From Hymenobacter rubidus (GTDB taxonomy: Bacteria; Bacteroidota; Bacteroidia; Cytophagales; Hymenobacteraceae), in NCBI RefSeq assembly GCF_016734815.1, contig NZ_JAERQF010000018.1, positions 40,435 to 104,434 of the forward strand: a stretch of 64,000 bases of DNA. The letters are read 5' to 3'. The notes beneath the pieces were generated by a model. That model searched no databases, was not told where the DNA came from, and was given only the letters and a program-made list of their open reading frames with translations. Position 1 is the first letter of the stretch; each line of letters opens with the position of its first letter. Made by a program: the position numbers and the translations under genes. This document shows, in pieces, positions 42,901 to 51,533 of the stretch.

Positions 42901-44206
42901 CGCGCACGGTGCTGCTGCCCACGCAGCCAGTGGGCGAAACGGCCGTGAGGGTGTAGGTGGTGGTGATGGGCGCCGTGCCGGTGTTGGTGCGCGTGACGGT
43001 GGGCTGGGCCGAAGTGGTGCTGCTGAGGCCCGTACTCGGCGACCAGCTATACACCAGGCCCGTCACGGGGGCGGCGCCCAGCTGGGCCGACTGCCCCGAG
43101 CACAGCACCCGGTCGGGGCCGGCGGTGGGCGTGGGCAGCGGCTCCACGGTCACGGTCACGGTGCCAATGTCGGTGCAGCCGCCGCTGGTGCCGGTCACGG
43201 TGTAGGTGGTGGTGGTGGTGGGTGAGGCAATGGGCGTGGCCGAGTTGGGGTTGTTCAGGCCGGTGGTGGGGGTCCAGCTGTAGTTTTGGGCACCGCTGGC
43301 CGACAGTGTAGTAGACGTGCCGGTGCAGATGGTGACGTTGTTCGACACGGTGAGCACCGGCGTGGCCCGCACCGTCACCGTGGTTTGGGTTGTGCTTTGG
43401 CAGCCCGAGGCGTTGGTCACCGTCACGGTGTAGATGGTGGAGGCCGTGGGCGAGGCCACGGGGCTGGCCACGGTGGCGCTGCTCAGGCCGGTGGCCGGGC
43501 TCCAGAGGTAGCTGAGGCCGCCGCTGGCGTTCAGCGTCACCGACTGGCCCGAGCAGATAATGGGGTTCAGCGGGTTCACGCTGGCGGTGGGCAGGGCATT
43601 CACCGTGACGGCCACCGACGAAGTGGCCGTGCAGCCGTTGGCGCTGGCCGTCACGGTGTAAGTGCCCGAGCGGTTCACGCCCACGTTGCCAATGGTGGGG
43701 TTTTGCAGCAGCGAAGTAAAGCTGTTGGGGCCGGTCCAGGAATAGCTGGCGCCCGGCACGGTCGTGGCCGTGAGCAGCAGGTTGCCGGTGGCGCACACGG
43801 GCGAGTTGCTGGCCGCCGTCACGGTGCCGATGTTGGTGATGGTCAGGTCCTGGCCATTGTCGGAGCCGATGGTGGCGGGGTTGGAAGCCACCACCCGCAC
43901 ACGGTAGGCCGAGCCCGTTACCACGTTGGTGGGCAGCGTGGCCGTGATGGTGCTGCCCGCCGTGCCCGCCAGCGAGCCAATGGCTACCGGCGCAGCAAAC
44001 GAGCCCGTTTCATCCGACAACTGGGCCGTGAAAACGTTGCTGGGGTCAATAAACCCGCTCACGGTGTAGGCCACGCGCACGGTCGAAGTTCGGCAGAATG
44101 TAGGGCCGTTCAGCACCGAGGTGGTGATGGTAGCTGCCTGCCCCGAACTGGCCCAGCCGGTGCTGAGCAACAGCAGTATTAAACCCAAAAGTAAGCGGTG
44201 TTTCAT
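39956..44206 (-). CDS. Giant T9SS-secreted repeat protein (Ig/PKD-like modules)
   Basis: A 1416-residue surface protein. The signal peptide is MKHRLLLGLILLLLSTGWAS then SGQA. Residues about 25-560 hold Ig-like modules of the type 'YSWTPTTGLNNPNSATPIASPTTTTTYTV' (gliding-motility/PKD-like). Residues about 560-1320 hold about 75-residue modules of the form AFAYSSSTLCASGGSAVPTV, GGTFTSATGLSINATTGSID and TAGTYVVTYTVGSGC. Interspersed are modules TTICQGTSVLLTAGGGGTGATYQFLLNGQPIA. The end is a T9SS type A sorting domain (VYPNPTPDGKLTLELG, AVGQVVYRQ, LPTGVYLLRA). It is probably an adhesin or matrix protein. The start at 44206 is chosen for the signal peptide. Confidence 0.92.
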   Translation of the reverse strand: MKHRLLLGLILLLLSTGWASSGQAATITTSVLNGPTFCRTSTVRVAYTVSGFIDPSNVFTAQLSDETGSFAAPVAIGSLAGTAGSTITATLPTNVVTGSAYRVRVVASNPATIGSDNGQDLTITNIGTVTAASNSPVCATGNLLLTATTVPGASYSWTGPNSFTSLLQNPTIGNVGVNRSGTYTVTASANGCTATSSVAVTVNALPTASVNPLNPIICSGQSVTLNASGGLSYLWSPATGLSSATVASPVASPTASTIYTVTVTNASGCQSTTQTTVTVRATPVLTVSNNVTICTGTSTTLSASGAQNYSWTPTTGLNNPNSATPIASPTTTTTYTVTGTSGGCTDIGTVTVTVEPLPTPTAGPDRVLCSGQSAQLGAAPVTGLVYSWSPSTGLSSTTSAQPTVTRTNTGTAPITTTYTLTAVSPTGCVGSSTVRVTVNPAVTVNAGPAQAFCSGGSAQLGGAAPVTGYTYSWSPTTGLSSATAAQPTVTLTNTTGAPITTTYILTASSNGCSNTSQVAVTVNPLTSAAFAYNAASYCQSSANPTPTVSGTAGGTFTSATGLSLNASTGAINLAASTAGTYTVTYSVGSPCPSSSTQQVTVATPGAAGFSYASPAYCASGANPVATLAAGAAPGTFTATPTGLSLNASTGAINLAGSQPGTYTVTNTVAANGACQAATATTQVSVSAVPAAALAVSGATTICQGSTVTLTANGGGTGATYQFLLNGQPIAGATAATYAATLSGTYSVVITNPGNCTATSAGTTVTVNPVTTPTLAYGAASYCQNAGTNPGPTVSVQGGTFSAPAGLSLSASTGVINLAASQPGTYAVSYAAGSPCPGTATASVTIMAAPSAAFAYSSSTLCASGGSAVPTVTGTAGGTFTSATGLSINATTGSIDLTASTAGTYVVTYTVGSGCTATATATVTITTAPVATFSYPVSSYCAAAQGNVAPVFGSGASAGTFSAPTGLIINSATGVVNLAASQAGTYLVTNTIPASGSCAATVATASLTLSAPPVATLATSGATTICQGTSVLLTAGGGGTGATYQFLLNGQPIAAATTATYSASAAGSYAVVVTSAGGCSATSPATTVTLNPATSAAFSYPATGYCLSSPVSTPSITGTTGGTFASTTGLNLNAATGAINPAASTPGTYTVTYSVGGVCPSSSTATVTISAPASAAFSYASSSLCATGSAVPTLATGASAGTFSSTTGLTLNTATGAITLSSSAPGTYTVTNTVSNAGACGIATSTATVTINALPARPTVSAQYNGPTTTLTSSAATGNQWYLNGVLIPGATGTTYVVNSAAQLGTYTVVSTSAQGCASPASAPLVVTATARQLADAALQVYPNPTPDGKLTLELGNVHQSVQLTVLNAVGQVVYRQLLPAASTTPQPLDLSQLPTGVYLLRAASADGTATRRFVRE

Positions 44207-44413
44207 TGGACAGAACTGAAGAAATGAGAAGAGATAAGTGTTGAGCAGGAAATCAGCTATTGGGCCTCCCGCCGCGCCCGCACATGGAAGAGCGGCGCCA
44301 GGAGGTTTGCCTTCGATGCGCCCCACCGGACAAGGTTTAAGCAGCCCCGACCCTCTTTTTTTGCAGGTTCTTTTCCACCCAATCACCCATCCCCTCTCCC
44401 CTCCCACTACCCC

Positions 44414-44457
44414 AAAAACCACGGCCCGCCGACGCTACGAAAGCATCGGCGGGCCGT
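44414..44457 (-). terminator. Terminator of the transglutaminase gene
   Basis: ACGGCCCGCCGA and TCGGCGGGCCGT form a 12-bp perfect stem, followed on the minus strand by GGTTTTT. It lies 30 bases after the transglutaminase stop. Confidence 0.8.
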
Positions 44458-44486
44458 GAGGCACCTGCAGCGTTTTTCCAGCGTTT

Positions 44487-45506
44487 TTATTGGGCCGCGA
44501 TGTCCGAATACTCGTACGTCCGGGCCACTTCCAGCGGCTGGCCGTCGGCCTCGGCGTAGGGATACACGAAGTAGTTGAGGGGCGGCCCGGCCTGTTTGGG
44601 GGTCAGCTCCACATCGCGCCCACGGGTGAACTCGACGCGGTTTTCGTCGTGGGCGCCAAAAAAGTAGGCGCGGCGGCTCGGGTCTTTGGCGGCCTCCGAG
44701 GCATCGACGGGCACCCAGCCGGTTTCCGGCGTAAAAAACTCGGCCCAGCAGTGGTAGCCTTTGATTTCGCCGTGCCCGCGCTGGGCCGGCAGCGGCAGCC
44801 CAATGCTGAAGCGCGCCGGAATGCCCAGTGCCCGGCAGTAGCCGATGACGATGGCGTGGAAATCGGTGCAATTGCCGCGCCGCGCGTCGCAGGCGTAGTA
44901 AATGTCGCCCCGGCCCCAGCCCTGGCCGGTTTTGTCGTAGGCGACGGTGCCCACCACGTGCTCGTAAACGGCGCGGGCTTTTTCGAGCGGGGTTTTGGCG
45001 TTGGCGTTGGCCACCACTTCCTCGGCTTGCTGCCTGATTTTGGCATCGAGCGGCACCAGGCGGTCGGGCGCCAGCCAACGGGCCAGGTTGGGGTCGGGTT
45101 TCTCCTTGGCGGGCTTGGCGGCGGGAGCGTTGGCGCGCAGGTTGAGGTGCTCGCGGCGCGTGATTTGGGCCGTGAGCTTCACCACCAGCGGCACGCCGGG
45201 CACGGTGCTGGGCCGCAGGTGCAGCATCTGGTTGCCGAAAGCGCTTTTCTCGATTGTATAGGGCACCGGCGCCTCAATCTTTAGCTCCGCTACGTCCTGG
45301 TTAGCGTCGGCGTGGGGCACGGGCAGCCACAGGTCCAGCGTTTTGGTGCCGGCAGGCGGCACGGGCACGGTGGCCGTGCTGGTGAGCTGAAACGTGCGGC
45401 TGCGCGGCGCAATGGCCGTTTGGGCAGCGGCGGAGTGGGCCGCGAGGGCGGCCACGGCCAGCAGCCCCGCCCGAACGGCAGGGGCAAGCGACGAAGAAAA
45501 CTTCAC
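44487..45506 (-). CDS. Secreted transglutaminase-like protein
   Basis: A 339-residue exported protein. The start is GTG at 45506 and opens the signal peptide (APAVRAGLLAVAALAAHSAA then AQ). Residues about 30-150 are a beta-domain seen before bacterial transglutaminase cores. The core shows the catalytic triad: Cys in RRGNCTDFHA (about 213), His in GYHCWAEFF (about 251) and Asp in WVPVDASEA (about 267). Such proteins are generally periplasmic proteases or cross-linking enzymes. The -7 box at 45666-45673 predicts a leader of about 155 bases. Confidence 0.9.
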   Translation of the reverse strand: MKFSSSLAPAVRAGLLAVAALAAHSAAAQTAIAPRSRTFQLTSTATVPVPPAGTKTLDLWLPVPHADANQDVAELKIEAPVPYTIEKSAFGNQMLHLRPSTVPGVPLVVKLTAQITRREHLNLRANAPAAKPAKEKPDPNLARWLAPDRLVPLDAKIRQQAEEVVANANAKTPLEKARAVYEHVVGTVAYDKTGQGWGRGDIYYACDARRGNCTDFHAIVIGYCRALGIPARFSIGLPLPAQRGHGEIKGYHCWAEFFTPETGWVPVDASEAAKDPSRRAYFFGAHDENRVEFTRGRDVELTPKQAGPPLNYFVYPYAEADGQPLEVARTYEYSDIAAQ

Positions 45507-45665
45507 GGCAACGAGGGCAACGGGTCGCTGCTGGCGGGCGTCGGCGAAGCTGGGTTGAAGCTAAAAAAGCGGCAACTCGGCGCCCGGCGCCGGATGCGCC
45601 GCCCGCCGACGCGACGCCCCGAAAAGCGCCCGCCAGTCAGGGCCAACCAGACCCCAGCAGTGGGC

Positions 45666-45673
45666 CAAAGGTA
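45666..45673 (-). promoter_or_regulatory. Perfect -7 box for the transglutaminase gene
   Basis: TACCTTTG on the minus strand, 160 bases before the GTG start and within the divergent gap to the AraC gene. Confidence 0.5.
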
Positions 45674-45739
45674 CGGCGGGCACGGGCGGTCTGCTGTCGG
45701 GCGCTTCCGCACACGCGGTTTCTGCCCGACCTTCGCGCC

Positions 45740-46600
45740 ATGAAGCCCACTGCCCCGCCGGTTCTCGCGCTGGCCTCGTTTCCGGCCCCGCCGGCGCGCA
45801 CGCCCTACTACTGCGAGCGGCTGGAAACGCACGTGGTCCGGTTTCCGCACGTGAACGAGCCGCACGCCCACGACTTCTACCTGCTGCTCTACATCGGCGA
45901 AGGCGGCGGCACGCACACCATCGATTTAGTGACGTATGCGCTGCGGCCGGGCAGCCTGTTTTTTCTGGCGCCGGGGCAGGTGCACCACTGGCGGCTGGCG
46001 GCCGGCACGCGCGGGTTTGTGGTCTTTTTCGATACCGATTTCTTCCTCTTCCGCTACCCCGGCAGCCGGCTCTACGCGTATCCGTTTTTCGACGCTGCGC
46101 ACGCGCCGGTGCTTTACCTGCCGGCTGGCGAGGCGGAAATCGGGCCGCTGTTTGGGCGGCTGTATGCCGAATATGCGGCGCCGCAAGCCAACCAGGCCGA
46201 AGTGTTCCGCTCCTACCTGCACCTGTGCCTGGAGCTGGCCGCCCGCCACTACCCCACCCAGCCCGCCGCCGAAACCACCCTGGCCCAGCAGCAAATCCGG
46301 CAGTTCGGCGCCTTGCTCAACCAGCACTACCGCACCCAGCGCAGCGTGCGCGACTACGCCGACCTGCTGCACATCAGCGCCAACCACCTCAACGCCCTGT
46401 GCCGCCGCCAGCTCAACAAAACAGCCAGCGCCCTCGTCCACGAGCGGGTCATCACGGAGGCACAGCGGCTGCTCAGCCACTCGGCCCTGAGCGTGGCCCA
46501 GGTGGCCTACGAGCTGGGGTTTGAGGATGCGTCGTACTTCGTGCGCTACTTCCGCAAGTACGCCGGCACCACGCCCGAGGCGTTTCGGCAGCAGCGTTGA
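45740..46600 (+). CDS. AraC family transcriptional regulator
   Basis: A 286-residue regulator. The N-terminal cupin sensor (residues about 20-170) shows VNEPHAHDFYLLLYIGEGGGTHTID and GSLFFLAPGQVHHWRL. The C-terminal AraC DNA-binding domain has two helix-turn-helix units: SVRDYADLLHISANHLNALCRRQLNKTASALVHERVITEAQRLL and SVAQVAYELGFEDASYFVRYFRKYAGTTPEAFRQQ. The ligand is unknown. Its divergent position to the transglutaminase gene makes that gene a possible target, but this is inference. Confidence 0.93.
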   Translation: MKPTAPPVLALASFPAPPARTPYYCERLETHVVRFPHVNEPHAHDFYLLLYIGEGGGTHTIDLVTYALRPGSLFFLAPGQVHHWRLAAGTRGFVVFFDTDFFLFRYPGSRLYAYPFFDAAHAPVLYLPAGEAEIGPLFGRLYAEYAAPQANQAEVFRSYLHLCLELAARHYPTQPAAETTLAQQQIRQFGALLNQHYRTQRSVRDYADLLHISANHLNALCRRQLNKTASALVHERVITEAQRLLSHSALSVAQVAYELGFEDASYFVRYFRKYAGTTPEAFRQQR

Positions 46601-46732
46601 TTTGTGCTGTAAGTGCCCGCAAACGGGCTGCAGCGGCGGGTTCCGGGGCTGGTAATTTTGTGTCAGCCGCAATGAGTTAGCGGCAATTGTGCCGCACAAT
46701 CAAGCGTCGGCCGCACTTCCCCGTATAGCCCC

Positions 46733-47176
46733 ATGTCACGCCTGCTCACCTCCGCCACTCCGGTCATGGCCTCACCCACCGAACCTTCCGAATTCGTCGA
46801 TTCCACGGCGCTGGCCCTGCTCCAACTGCGCTGCCCGCGCTGCCACACCGGCAAGCTGTTCAGCACCTCGGCCCTGAACCTCACCCACTTTGCCCACATG
46901 CCCGCCCAATGCCCCGTGTGCGGCCAATCGTTTGAGCCCGAGCCGGGCTTCTATTTCGGCTCCATGTACATCACCTTCGCCTTCAACGTGGCCACTTTTC
47001 TGGTGCTGGGCCTGCTGATTTATTACCTGCTCGACAACCCCGACACGTGGGTGTACGTGGCCATCATCACCGGCGCCACGGTGCTGCTCACGCCCGTTAT
47101 CCTGCGCTACTCCCGCGCGCTGATGCTGTATTTGTTCGGCGGCGTGCAGTATAACAAGACCTGGGCGCGGCGGTGA
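46733..47176 (+). CDS. DUF983 membrane protein
   Basis: A 147-residue protein. A zinc-ribbon-like part comes first, with LRCPRCHTGKLF and PAQCPVCGQSFEPEPGFYFGSMYITFAF, the DUF983 hallmark. Two transmembrane helices follow (FNVATFLVLGLLIYYLL and WVYVAIITGATVLLTPVILRYSRALMLYLFGGV). The role of DUF983 proteins is unknown; some occur near cytochrome oxidase genes, which are not seen here. An internal ATG at codon 12 is an alternative start. Its stop is followed at once by a 90-base perfect palindrome. Confidence 0.88.
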   Translation: MSRLLTSATPVMASPTEPSEFVDSTALALLQLRCPRCHTGKLFSTSALNLTHFAHMPAQCPVCGQSFEPEPGFYFGSMYITFAFNVATFLVLGLLIYYLLDNPDTWVYVAIITGATVLLTPVILRYSRALMLYLFGGVQYNKTWARR

Positions 47177-47178
47177 TG

Positions 47179-47268
47179 GAAGTTAAAAGGGATGAGTTAA
47201 AAGTTAAAAAAGCCCGTCTGGCGATGCAGACGGGCTTTTTTAACTTTTAACTCATCCCTTTTAACTTC
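47179..47268. terminator. Bidirectional terminator with exceptionally long perfect palindrome
   Basis: 42-base arms (47179-47220 and 47227-47268) are perfect complements around the 6-base loop GCGATG. The inner part is a GC stem (AGCCCGTCTG/CAGACGGGCT) flanked by A6 and T6, a classic terminator in both directions. The outer 25 or so bases are AT-rich (GTTAAAAGGGATGAGTTAAA). It fills almost the whole gap between convergent DUF983 and M1 peptidase genes. Confidence 0.9.
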
Positions 47269-47271
47269 TAA

Positions 47272-49266
47272 CTACTTCAGCACCTGCGCCCGCCACACGT
47301 TGTTGCTAGGGTTCGCGTCGGGCAGCAGCTTGGTGGCGTTCAGCCGCACTTCGGTGAGCGGCGTGGTGGAGTTGTAGCGGAACGTCCAGGTGCCGCCGCG
47401 CTGCCAGATTTCGACGGGCAGCTTCACGCGGGAGGTTTTGCCGCTGGTTTCGGTCACGTCGGCGGTCACGGGCATGGCGGCCTGGCCGCGGTTTTCGATA
47501 GTGATGAGGGCTCCCTGGGCGGGGTCCTGGTTCACATACGTCACGGTGGTCACGGCCTGGTCCAGTATCCAGTTGTTGTACACCCACTCGCGCCAGAACC
47601 AGGTCAGGTCCTCGCCGCTGGCCTCGTTCATGGTCCGGAAAAAGTCTTTGGGCTGCGGGTGTTTGAAAGCCCAGCGGTTGATGTAGGTGCGGAAGGCGTA
47701 GTCGAACCGCTCGGGGCCCAGAATTTCGGCGCGCAGCAAAAACAGGCCGTAGCCCATCTTGCCGTAGGCGGCGTAGCCCAGGTAGTTGGGCTGCGTCACG
47801 TCGGGCACGGTGAAGGGCGGGTCGGTGGCGGGGTCCGACATGTAGCGGATATTGCCGGCCACCAGCTTGGCGGTGTCGTTCAGTTGCTTGGCATACTCAC
47901 CGTTGTTGAAAGCGTTGCTCGACAAGATGTTGATGAACGTGTTGAAGCCTTCGTCCATCCACGGGTACTTCCGCTCGTTCGAGCCCACAATCATCGGAAA
48001 CCAATTGTGGCCAAATTCGTGGTCCGTTACGGCCCACAGCCGGGCTTTGCGGGCCTTGGCGCCGCAAAACACAATGCCTGGATACTCCATGCCCCCCACG
48101 ATGCCGGCCACGTTCGTGGCCACCGGATAGGTGAATTCATACCACTGCTTCGAATTGTATTCGATGCTCTTTTTCACATATTCCGTCGAGCGTTTCCAGG
48201 CCGTGTCCTGCGCCGCCTCCACCGGATAAAGCGACATGGCCAATGACTTCCGGCCGCTGGGCAGGTTCATGCGGGCCGCGTCCCACACAAAGGCGGCCGA
48301 GGCCGCCCAGGCCACATCGCGGGCCCGCTGGCAGCGGAAGTGCCAGGTGAGGCGGCCGTTTTTGCCGGCCGGGCGCGAGGCGGCCTGCGGTACCTCCTGG
48401 GCCGAGCGCACCAGCACGGTTTGGTCCGAGCCGGCGGCTTTGGCCAGGCGGCTTTGCTGGGAGCTGGTGAGCACTTCGGCGGGGTTCACCAGCTCGCCCG
48501 AGCCGCCCACCAGGTAGTTGGCCGGCACGTTCACGGTGTAGTCGAAGTTGCCGTATTCGAGGTAAAACTCGGCCACCATGTAGGGCAGCGTGTTCCAGCC
48601 CTCCACGTCGTCGTACACGGCCATGCGCGGGTACCACTGCGCCACTTCGAAGATTTCGCCGTTCTGGGTTTTGAGGCGGCCGAGCCGGTCCGAGCCGTAT
48701 TCGGGCACGTTGAAGGCGTAGGCAATGCTGATTTTCAGTTTGTCGCCTTTGGCCTTCAGCGCCTCGGGCAGCATGATTTGCATGCGCGTGTCCTGCACCC
48801 GGTAGTTAGCCTTCAACTTCTTGCCGTGAAGCTCAATGGCCACGGTTTGCAGGCTGTCGCCGCCCCGGAAATTGCGGGCCGAGTTGCCGAAGCGGCCCCC
48901 GGCCACCGCCGTAGCCGCCGCCCCGCGCGAGTCGGCACGGTACAGGTTCTGGTCGAGCTGCAGCCATACAAAAGCCAAGTTATCGGGGCTGTTGTTGGTG
49001 TAGGTGATGTCGACGGTGGCCGTCACGCGGGCCGCTTTTTCATCGAGGCGGGCGTCGATTTTGTAGTCGGCCGCGTTTTGCCAGTACTGGGCGCCGGGCT
49101 GGCCGCCGGCCGTGCGGGTGGGCGTGGCCAGCTGCTCAATAAAGGCGGGGTTGAACAACGTGTGGGCATCATAGGCCGGCCCGGTAGCCGGAGATTGCGC
49201 CACCGCTGGGCCGGCGCCCAGCAGTGCCGCGCCCAGCAGCCAGCCGGGCAGAATAGTCATTTTCAT
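47272..49266 (-). CDS. M1 family metallopeptidase
   Basis: A 664-residue exported zinc aminopeptidase. The signal peptide is [20 protein letters not shown] then AQ. An N-terminal beta-domain (about 60-280) precedes the catalytic domain with the zinc site HEFGHNWFP (about 417) and the third ligand 18 residues later in WMDEGFNTF. The usual GAMEN substrate motif appears altered as GGMEYPG. The C-terminal part ([22 protein letters not shown]) is a beta-sandwich. It probably digests peptides in the periplasm. Start at 49266 (MKM); a second ATG follows at 49260. A perfect -7 box lies at 49327-49334. Confidence 0.93.
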   Translation of the reverse strand: MKMTILPGWLLGAALLGAGPAVAQSPATGPAYDAHTLFNPAFIEQLATPTRTAGGQPGAQYWQNAADYKIDARLDEKAARVTATVDITYTNNSPDNLAFVWLQLDQNLYRADSRGAAATAVAGGRFGNSARNFRGGDSLQTVAIELHGKKLKANYRVQDTRMQIMLPEALKAKGDKLKISIAYAFNVPEYGSDRLGRLKTQNGEIFEVAQWYPRMAVYDDVEGWNTLPYMVAEFYLEYGNFDYTVNVPANYLVGGSGELVNPAEVLTSSQQSRLAKAAGSDQTVLVRSAQEVPQAASRPAGKNGRLTWHFRCQRARDVAWAASAAFVWDAARMNLPSGRKSLAMSLYPVEAAQDTAWKRSTEYVKKSIEYNSKQWYEFTYPVATNVAGIVGGMEYPGIVFCGAKARKARLWAVTDHEFGHNWFPMIVGSNERKYPWMDEGFNTFINILSSNAFNNGEYAKQLNDTAKLVAGNIRYMSDPATDPPFTVPDVTQPNYLGYAAYGKMGYGLFLLRAEILGPERFDYAFRTYINRWAFKHPQPKDFFRTMNEASGEDLTWFWREWVYNNWILDQAVTTVTYVNQDPAQGALITIENRGQAAMPVTADVTETSGKTSRVKLPVEIWQRGGTWTFRYNSTTPLTEVRLNATKLLPDANPSNNVWRAQVLK

Positions 49267-49326
49267 GCGAACGAGTGAGAAATAAAACAACGACAACAAC
49301 GGGCAGGATAGCGCCCGTTTCCCAAC

Positions 49327-49334
49327 CAAAGGTA
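49327..49334 (-). promoter_or_regulatory. Perfect -7 box for the M1 peptidase gene
   Basis: TACCTTTG on the minus strand, 60 bases before the ATG at 49266 and beyond the stop of the preceding gene. Confidence 0.55.
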
Positions 49335-49345
49335 CGGCCGGTGTA

Positions 49346-49711
49346 CTAGGGCAACCGGCCGCGCACCAAAGCCATCAAGCCGTTCAGGTCGGCGGCGTTC
49401 AATTCCTCTGGTTGAATAAAAGGCGTCAAAGAACCGTTTTCGGCCACGGCAAAAGCGGCGGGCAGCGAGTGCTGGCGCCACTGCGGGTAGTCGCGCCCAA
49501 ACTCGTCGCGGTGCAAAAATTCCACCGGCACGGGCAGCTGCCGAATGAACTCCCGCCACTCCGGCCGCATGGATGTGGCCCCGTACGTTACGGCGCAAAG
49601 GGAGCACGCGTAGGTGGCCGGCGACAGAATTTTATGGAACACGTCCTTCAGGCCAGCCAGTGGGCCACTGTCGGCGTTGTACACGAAAAGCAGGCGTTGG
49701 GGCATGGGCAT
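49346..49711 (-). CDS. Small thioredoxin-fold-like protein of unknown function
   Basis: A 121-residue protein without signal peptide. The opening strand [27 protein letters not shown], the pair CSLCAVTYG (two Cys with a two-residue gap) and [15 protein letters not shown] give a thioredoxin-like impression. I recall similar short proteins annotated only as hypothetical in Bacteroidota. The C-x-x-C pair may bind metal or be redox-active. Alternative ATGs at 49711 and 49705 are in frame; the frame extends to 49807 without protein-like sequence. Confidence 0.7.
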   Translation of the reverse strand: MPMPQRLLFVYNADSGPLAGLKDVFHKILSPATYACSLCAVTYGATSMRPEWREFIRQLPVPVEFLHRDEFGRDYPQWRQHSLPAAFAVAENGSLTPFIQPEELNAADLNGLMALVRGRLP

Positions 49712-49830
49712 GAGCGCGGCAGCAGGATGTTGAGCGCAGGCTAAACGGGGATTATGTTCTGGCACCTTGCGTCGGCAAAGTACACCAGCGCCTACCCACT
49801 CACCCAACCAAGTGGCAAGTCCCGGCCAAA

Positions 49831-51345
49831 ATGAAACGGCCCCGTACGGACCTACGTGCAGCGGCCGCTTATCTTTCCTGCCTCAACACGACTTCCTTGC
49901 CCAACTTGCACGCTTTCTCTCCACCGGCCCATTGGGGCCGCTCCCACTCGCTGCTGTGGCTGCTGCTCGGCAGCCTGGTGCTACTCTACGGCGGCCTCTA
50001 CAACGGCTTTCCGCTCGTGACCTACGACACGGGCACTTACCTCGGTAGCGGCCTGGACCTGAGCGTGCCCGACGACCGTCCCCTCACCTACGGCTTGTTC
50101 ACCCGGCTGGCCAGCCTAAACTTTTCGCTGTGGTTTGTCATCTTTTTTCAGTGCCTGGTTTTGGCGGGCCTGCTGCTGCGCTACCTCGAAGTGTATGTGC
50201 CGCGGGCCCGGCATCCGGCCACGCGGGTGGCGCTGCTGGCTGCCTTTGTGTGGGCCACCGGCTTGTCGTGGATTAGCTGCGAGCTGATGCCGGACATTTT
50301 CACGGCCATTGGGCTGTTGGCGATAGGGCTGGTGCTGCTGGGCCACGCGCGCACTGGGCTGGGCCGCGCGGGCTTGTTGGTGCTGGCGCTGGTTTCGGCC
50401 ATGATGCACTCGTCCAATGTCCTCACGTTTTCGTTGGTGGTAGCCGGTGTTGGCGCGTTGGCGGCACTGCGGGGCTGGTTTCGGCGCGGGTGGCTGCGCC
50501 CGGCGCCGTGGGGCCTGAGCATGGCCGCGGTGCTGGCGGCCTGGCTGGTGCTGCCCGGCCTGCACGCGGCGTTTGGCGGGGAGTTTGCCATTTCCCGGGC
50601 GGCCCCGGCCTTCCTCATGGGCCGCCTGTCGGAAACCGGCATCCTGGAAAAATTTCTCGACGACAATTGCGGCTGGAACAAGGGCTATTCCCTCTGCGCC
50701 TACCGCGACTCTCTGCCCAACACCGCCGCCGCCTTCGTGTGGAGCGACAAAAGCCCCATGAACCAAACCGGTGGCTGGAACGCCCACCTCGACGAGTACC
50801 GCGGCATCATCGGGCAGGTGCTCACCTCGCCGCGCTACTACCCCTACCTGGCGTCGGAGGCGGCGCAGGCCACGCTGCGCCAGCTCACCCATGCCCTGCA
50901 CGGCAACGGCGCCCCACCGGCCTGCGGCATCGATACGCCGCCGTGGTCCTAGGTGAAACGCTTCCAAAACGGCTACGAACTGAAGGAGTACATGGCCTCG
51001 ATGCAGAACGGGAGCCTATTGAACTTCACCGCCCTCAACGAGCGACTACCCTGGGTGTACTTGCTCTCGATAATCGGCCTGCTGGCCGGGTTGGCCCAGC
51101 CGAGCATTCGGCAACGCATTGGCCCGCCCGGCGCCATGCTGCTGGTGCTGGTGGGCGTGGCTCTGGTAAGCAATGCTTTCGTGACCGGCAACTTGGCCAA
51201 TGTGCTCGACCGCTTGCAGGTGCGCATGGCGTGGCTGTTGCCGTTTGCGGCGCTGTTGCTGGCGGCCCAGCACGGCCCGTCCCTGGTCGCACAGGGGCTG
51301 CGGCGGCTGGCCGCTGCCGCCCGCCCAGCCGGCCCCGACGCGTAA
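49831..51345 (+). pseudogene. Integral membrane protein interrupted by an in-frame TAG
   Basis: A single frame of 504 codons is broken only by TAG at 50950-50952. The first part (373 codons) has at least seven hydrophobic helices (SLLWLLLGSLVLLYGG, FSLWFVIFFQCLVLAGLLL, VALLAAFVWATGLSW, IFTAIGLLAIGLVLLG, GLLVLALVSAMMHSSNVL). The second part (130 codons) continues directly with VKRFQNGYELKEYMASMQNG and further helices (WVYLLSIIGLLAGLA, GAMLLVLVGVALVSNAF, AWLLPFAALLLAAQ). Codon use and hydrophobicity run through the stop, so this is one gene with a nonsense change (TAC to TAG is the simplest). Family not recognised; it resembles multi-pass hypothetical proteins of the glycosyltransferase-39 kind. 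Confidence 0.7.
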
Positions 51346-51433
51346 CTACTACCCGAGTAGGCGCTGGCTACGCGTCTAAGCCGGCCGCTTCTTTTAGGCA
51401 GGTGGGCTCCGGGGTGCTTATTTGGCAGCGGTA

Positions 51434-51469
51434 AATGCCGTGCCAAGGTAGTGCCGCGCGCATCTTTGG
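51434..51469 (+). repeat. Duplicate of the serA promoter/start region (copy 1)
   Basis: 36 bases match 52336-52370 with only a few differences (AATGCCnnGCCAAGGTAnTG, then CCGnGCGCATCTTTG). In both copies CATCTTTG is followed 4-5 bases later by an ATG. Here that ATG opens only a 24-codon frame. Confidence 0.75.
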
Positions 51470-51533
51470 AAATATGCGCTGCCGACGTGCCTGGCAGATT
51501 GGATGCTTGGGGCTGGCCCGGTTTCAGCGCACT

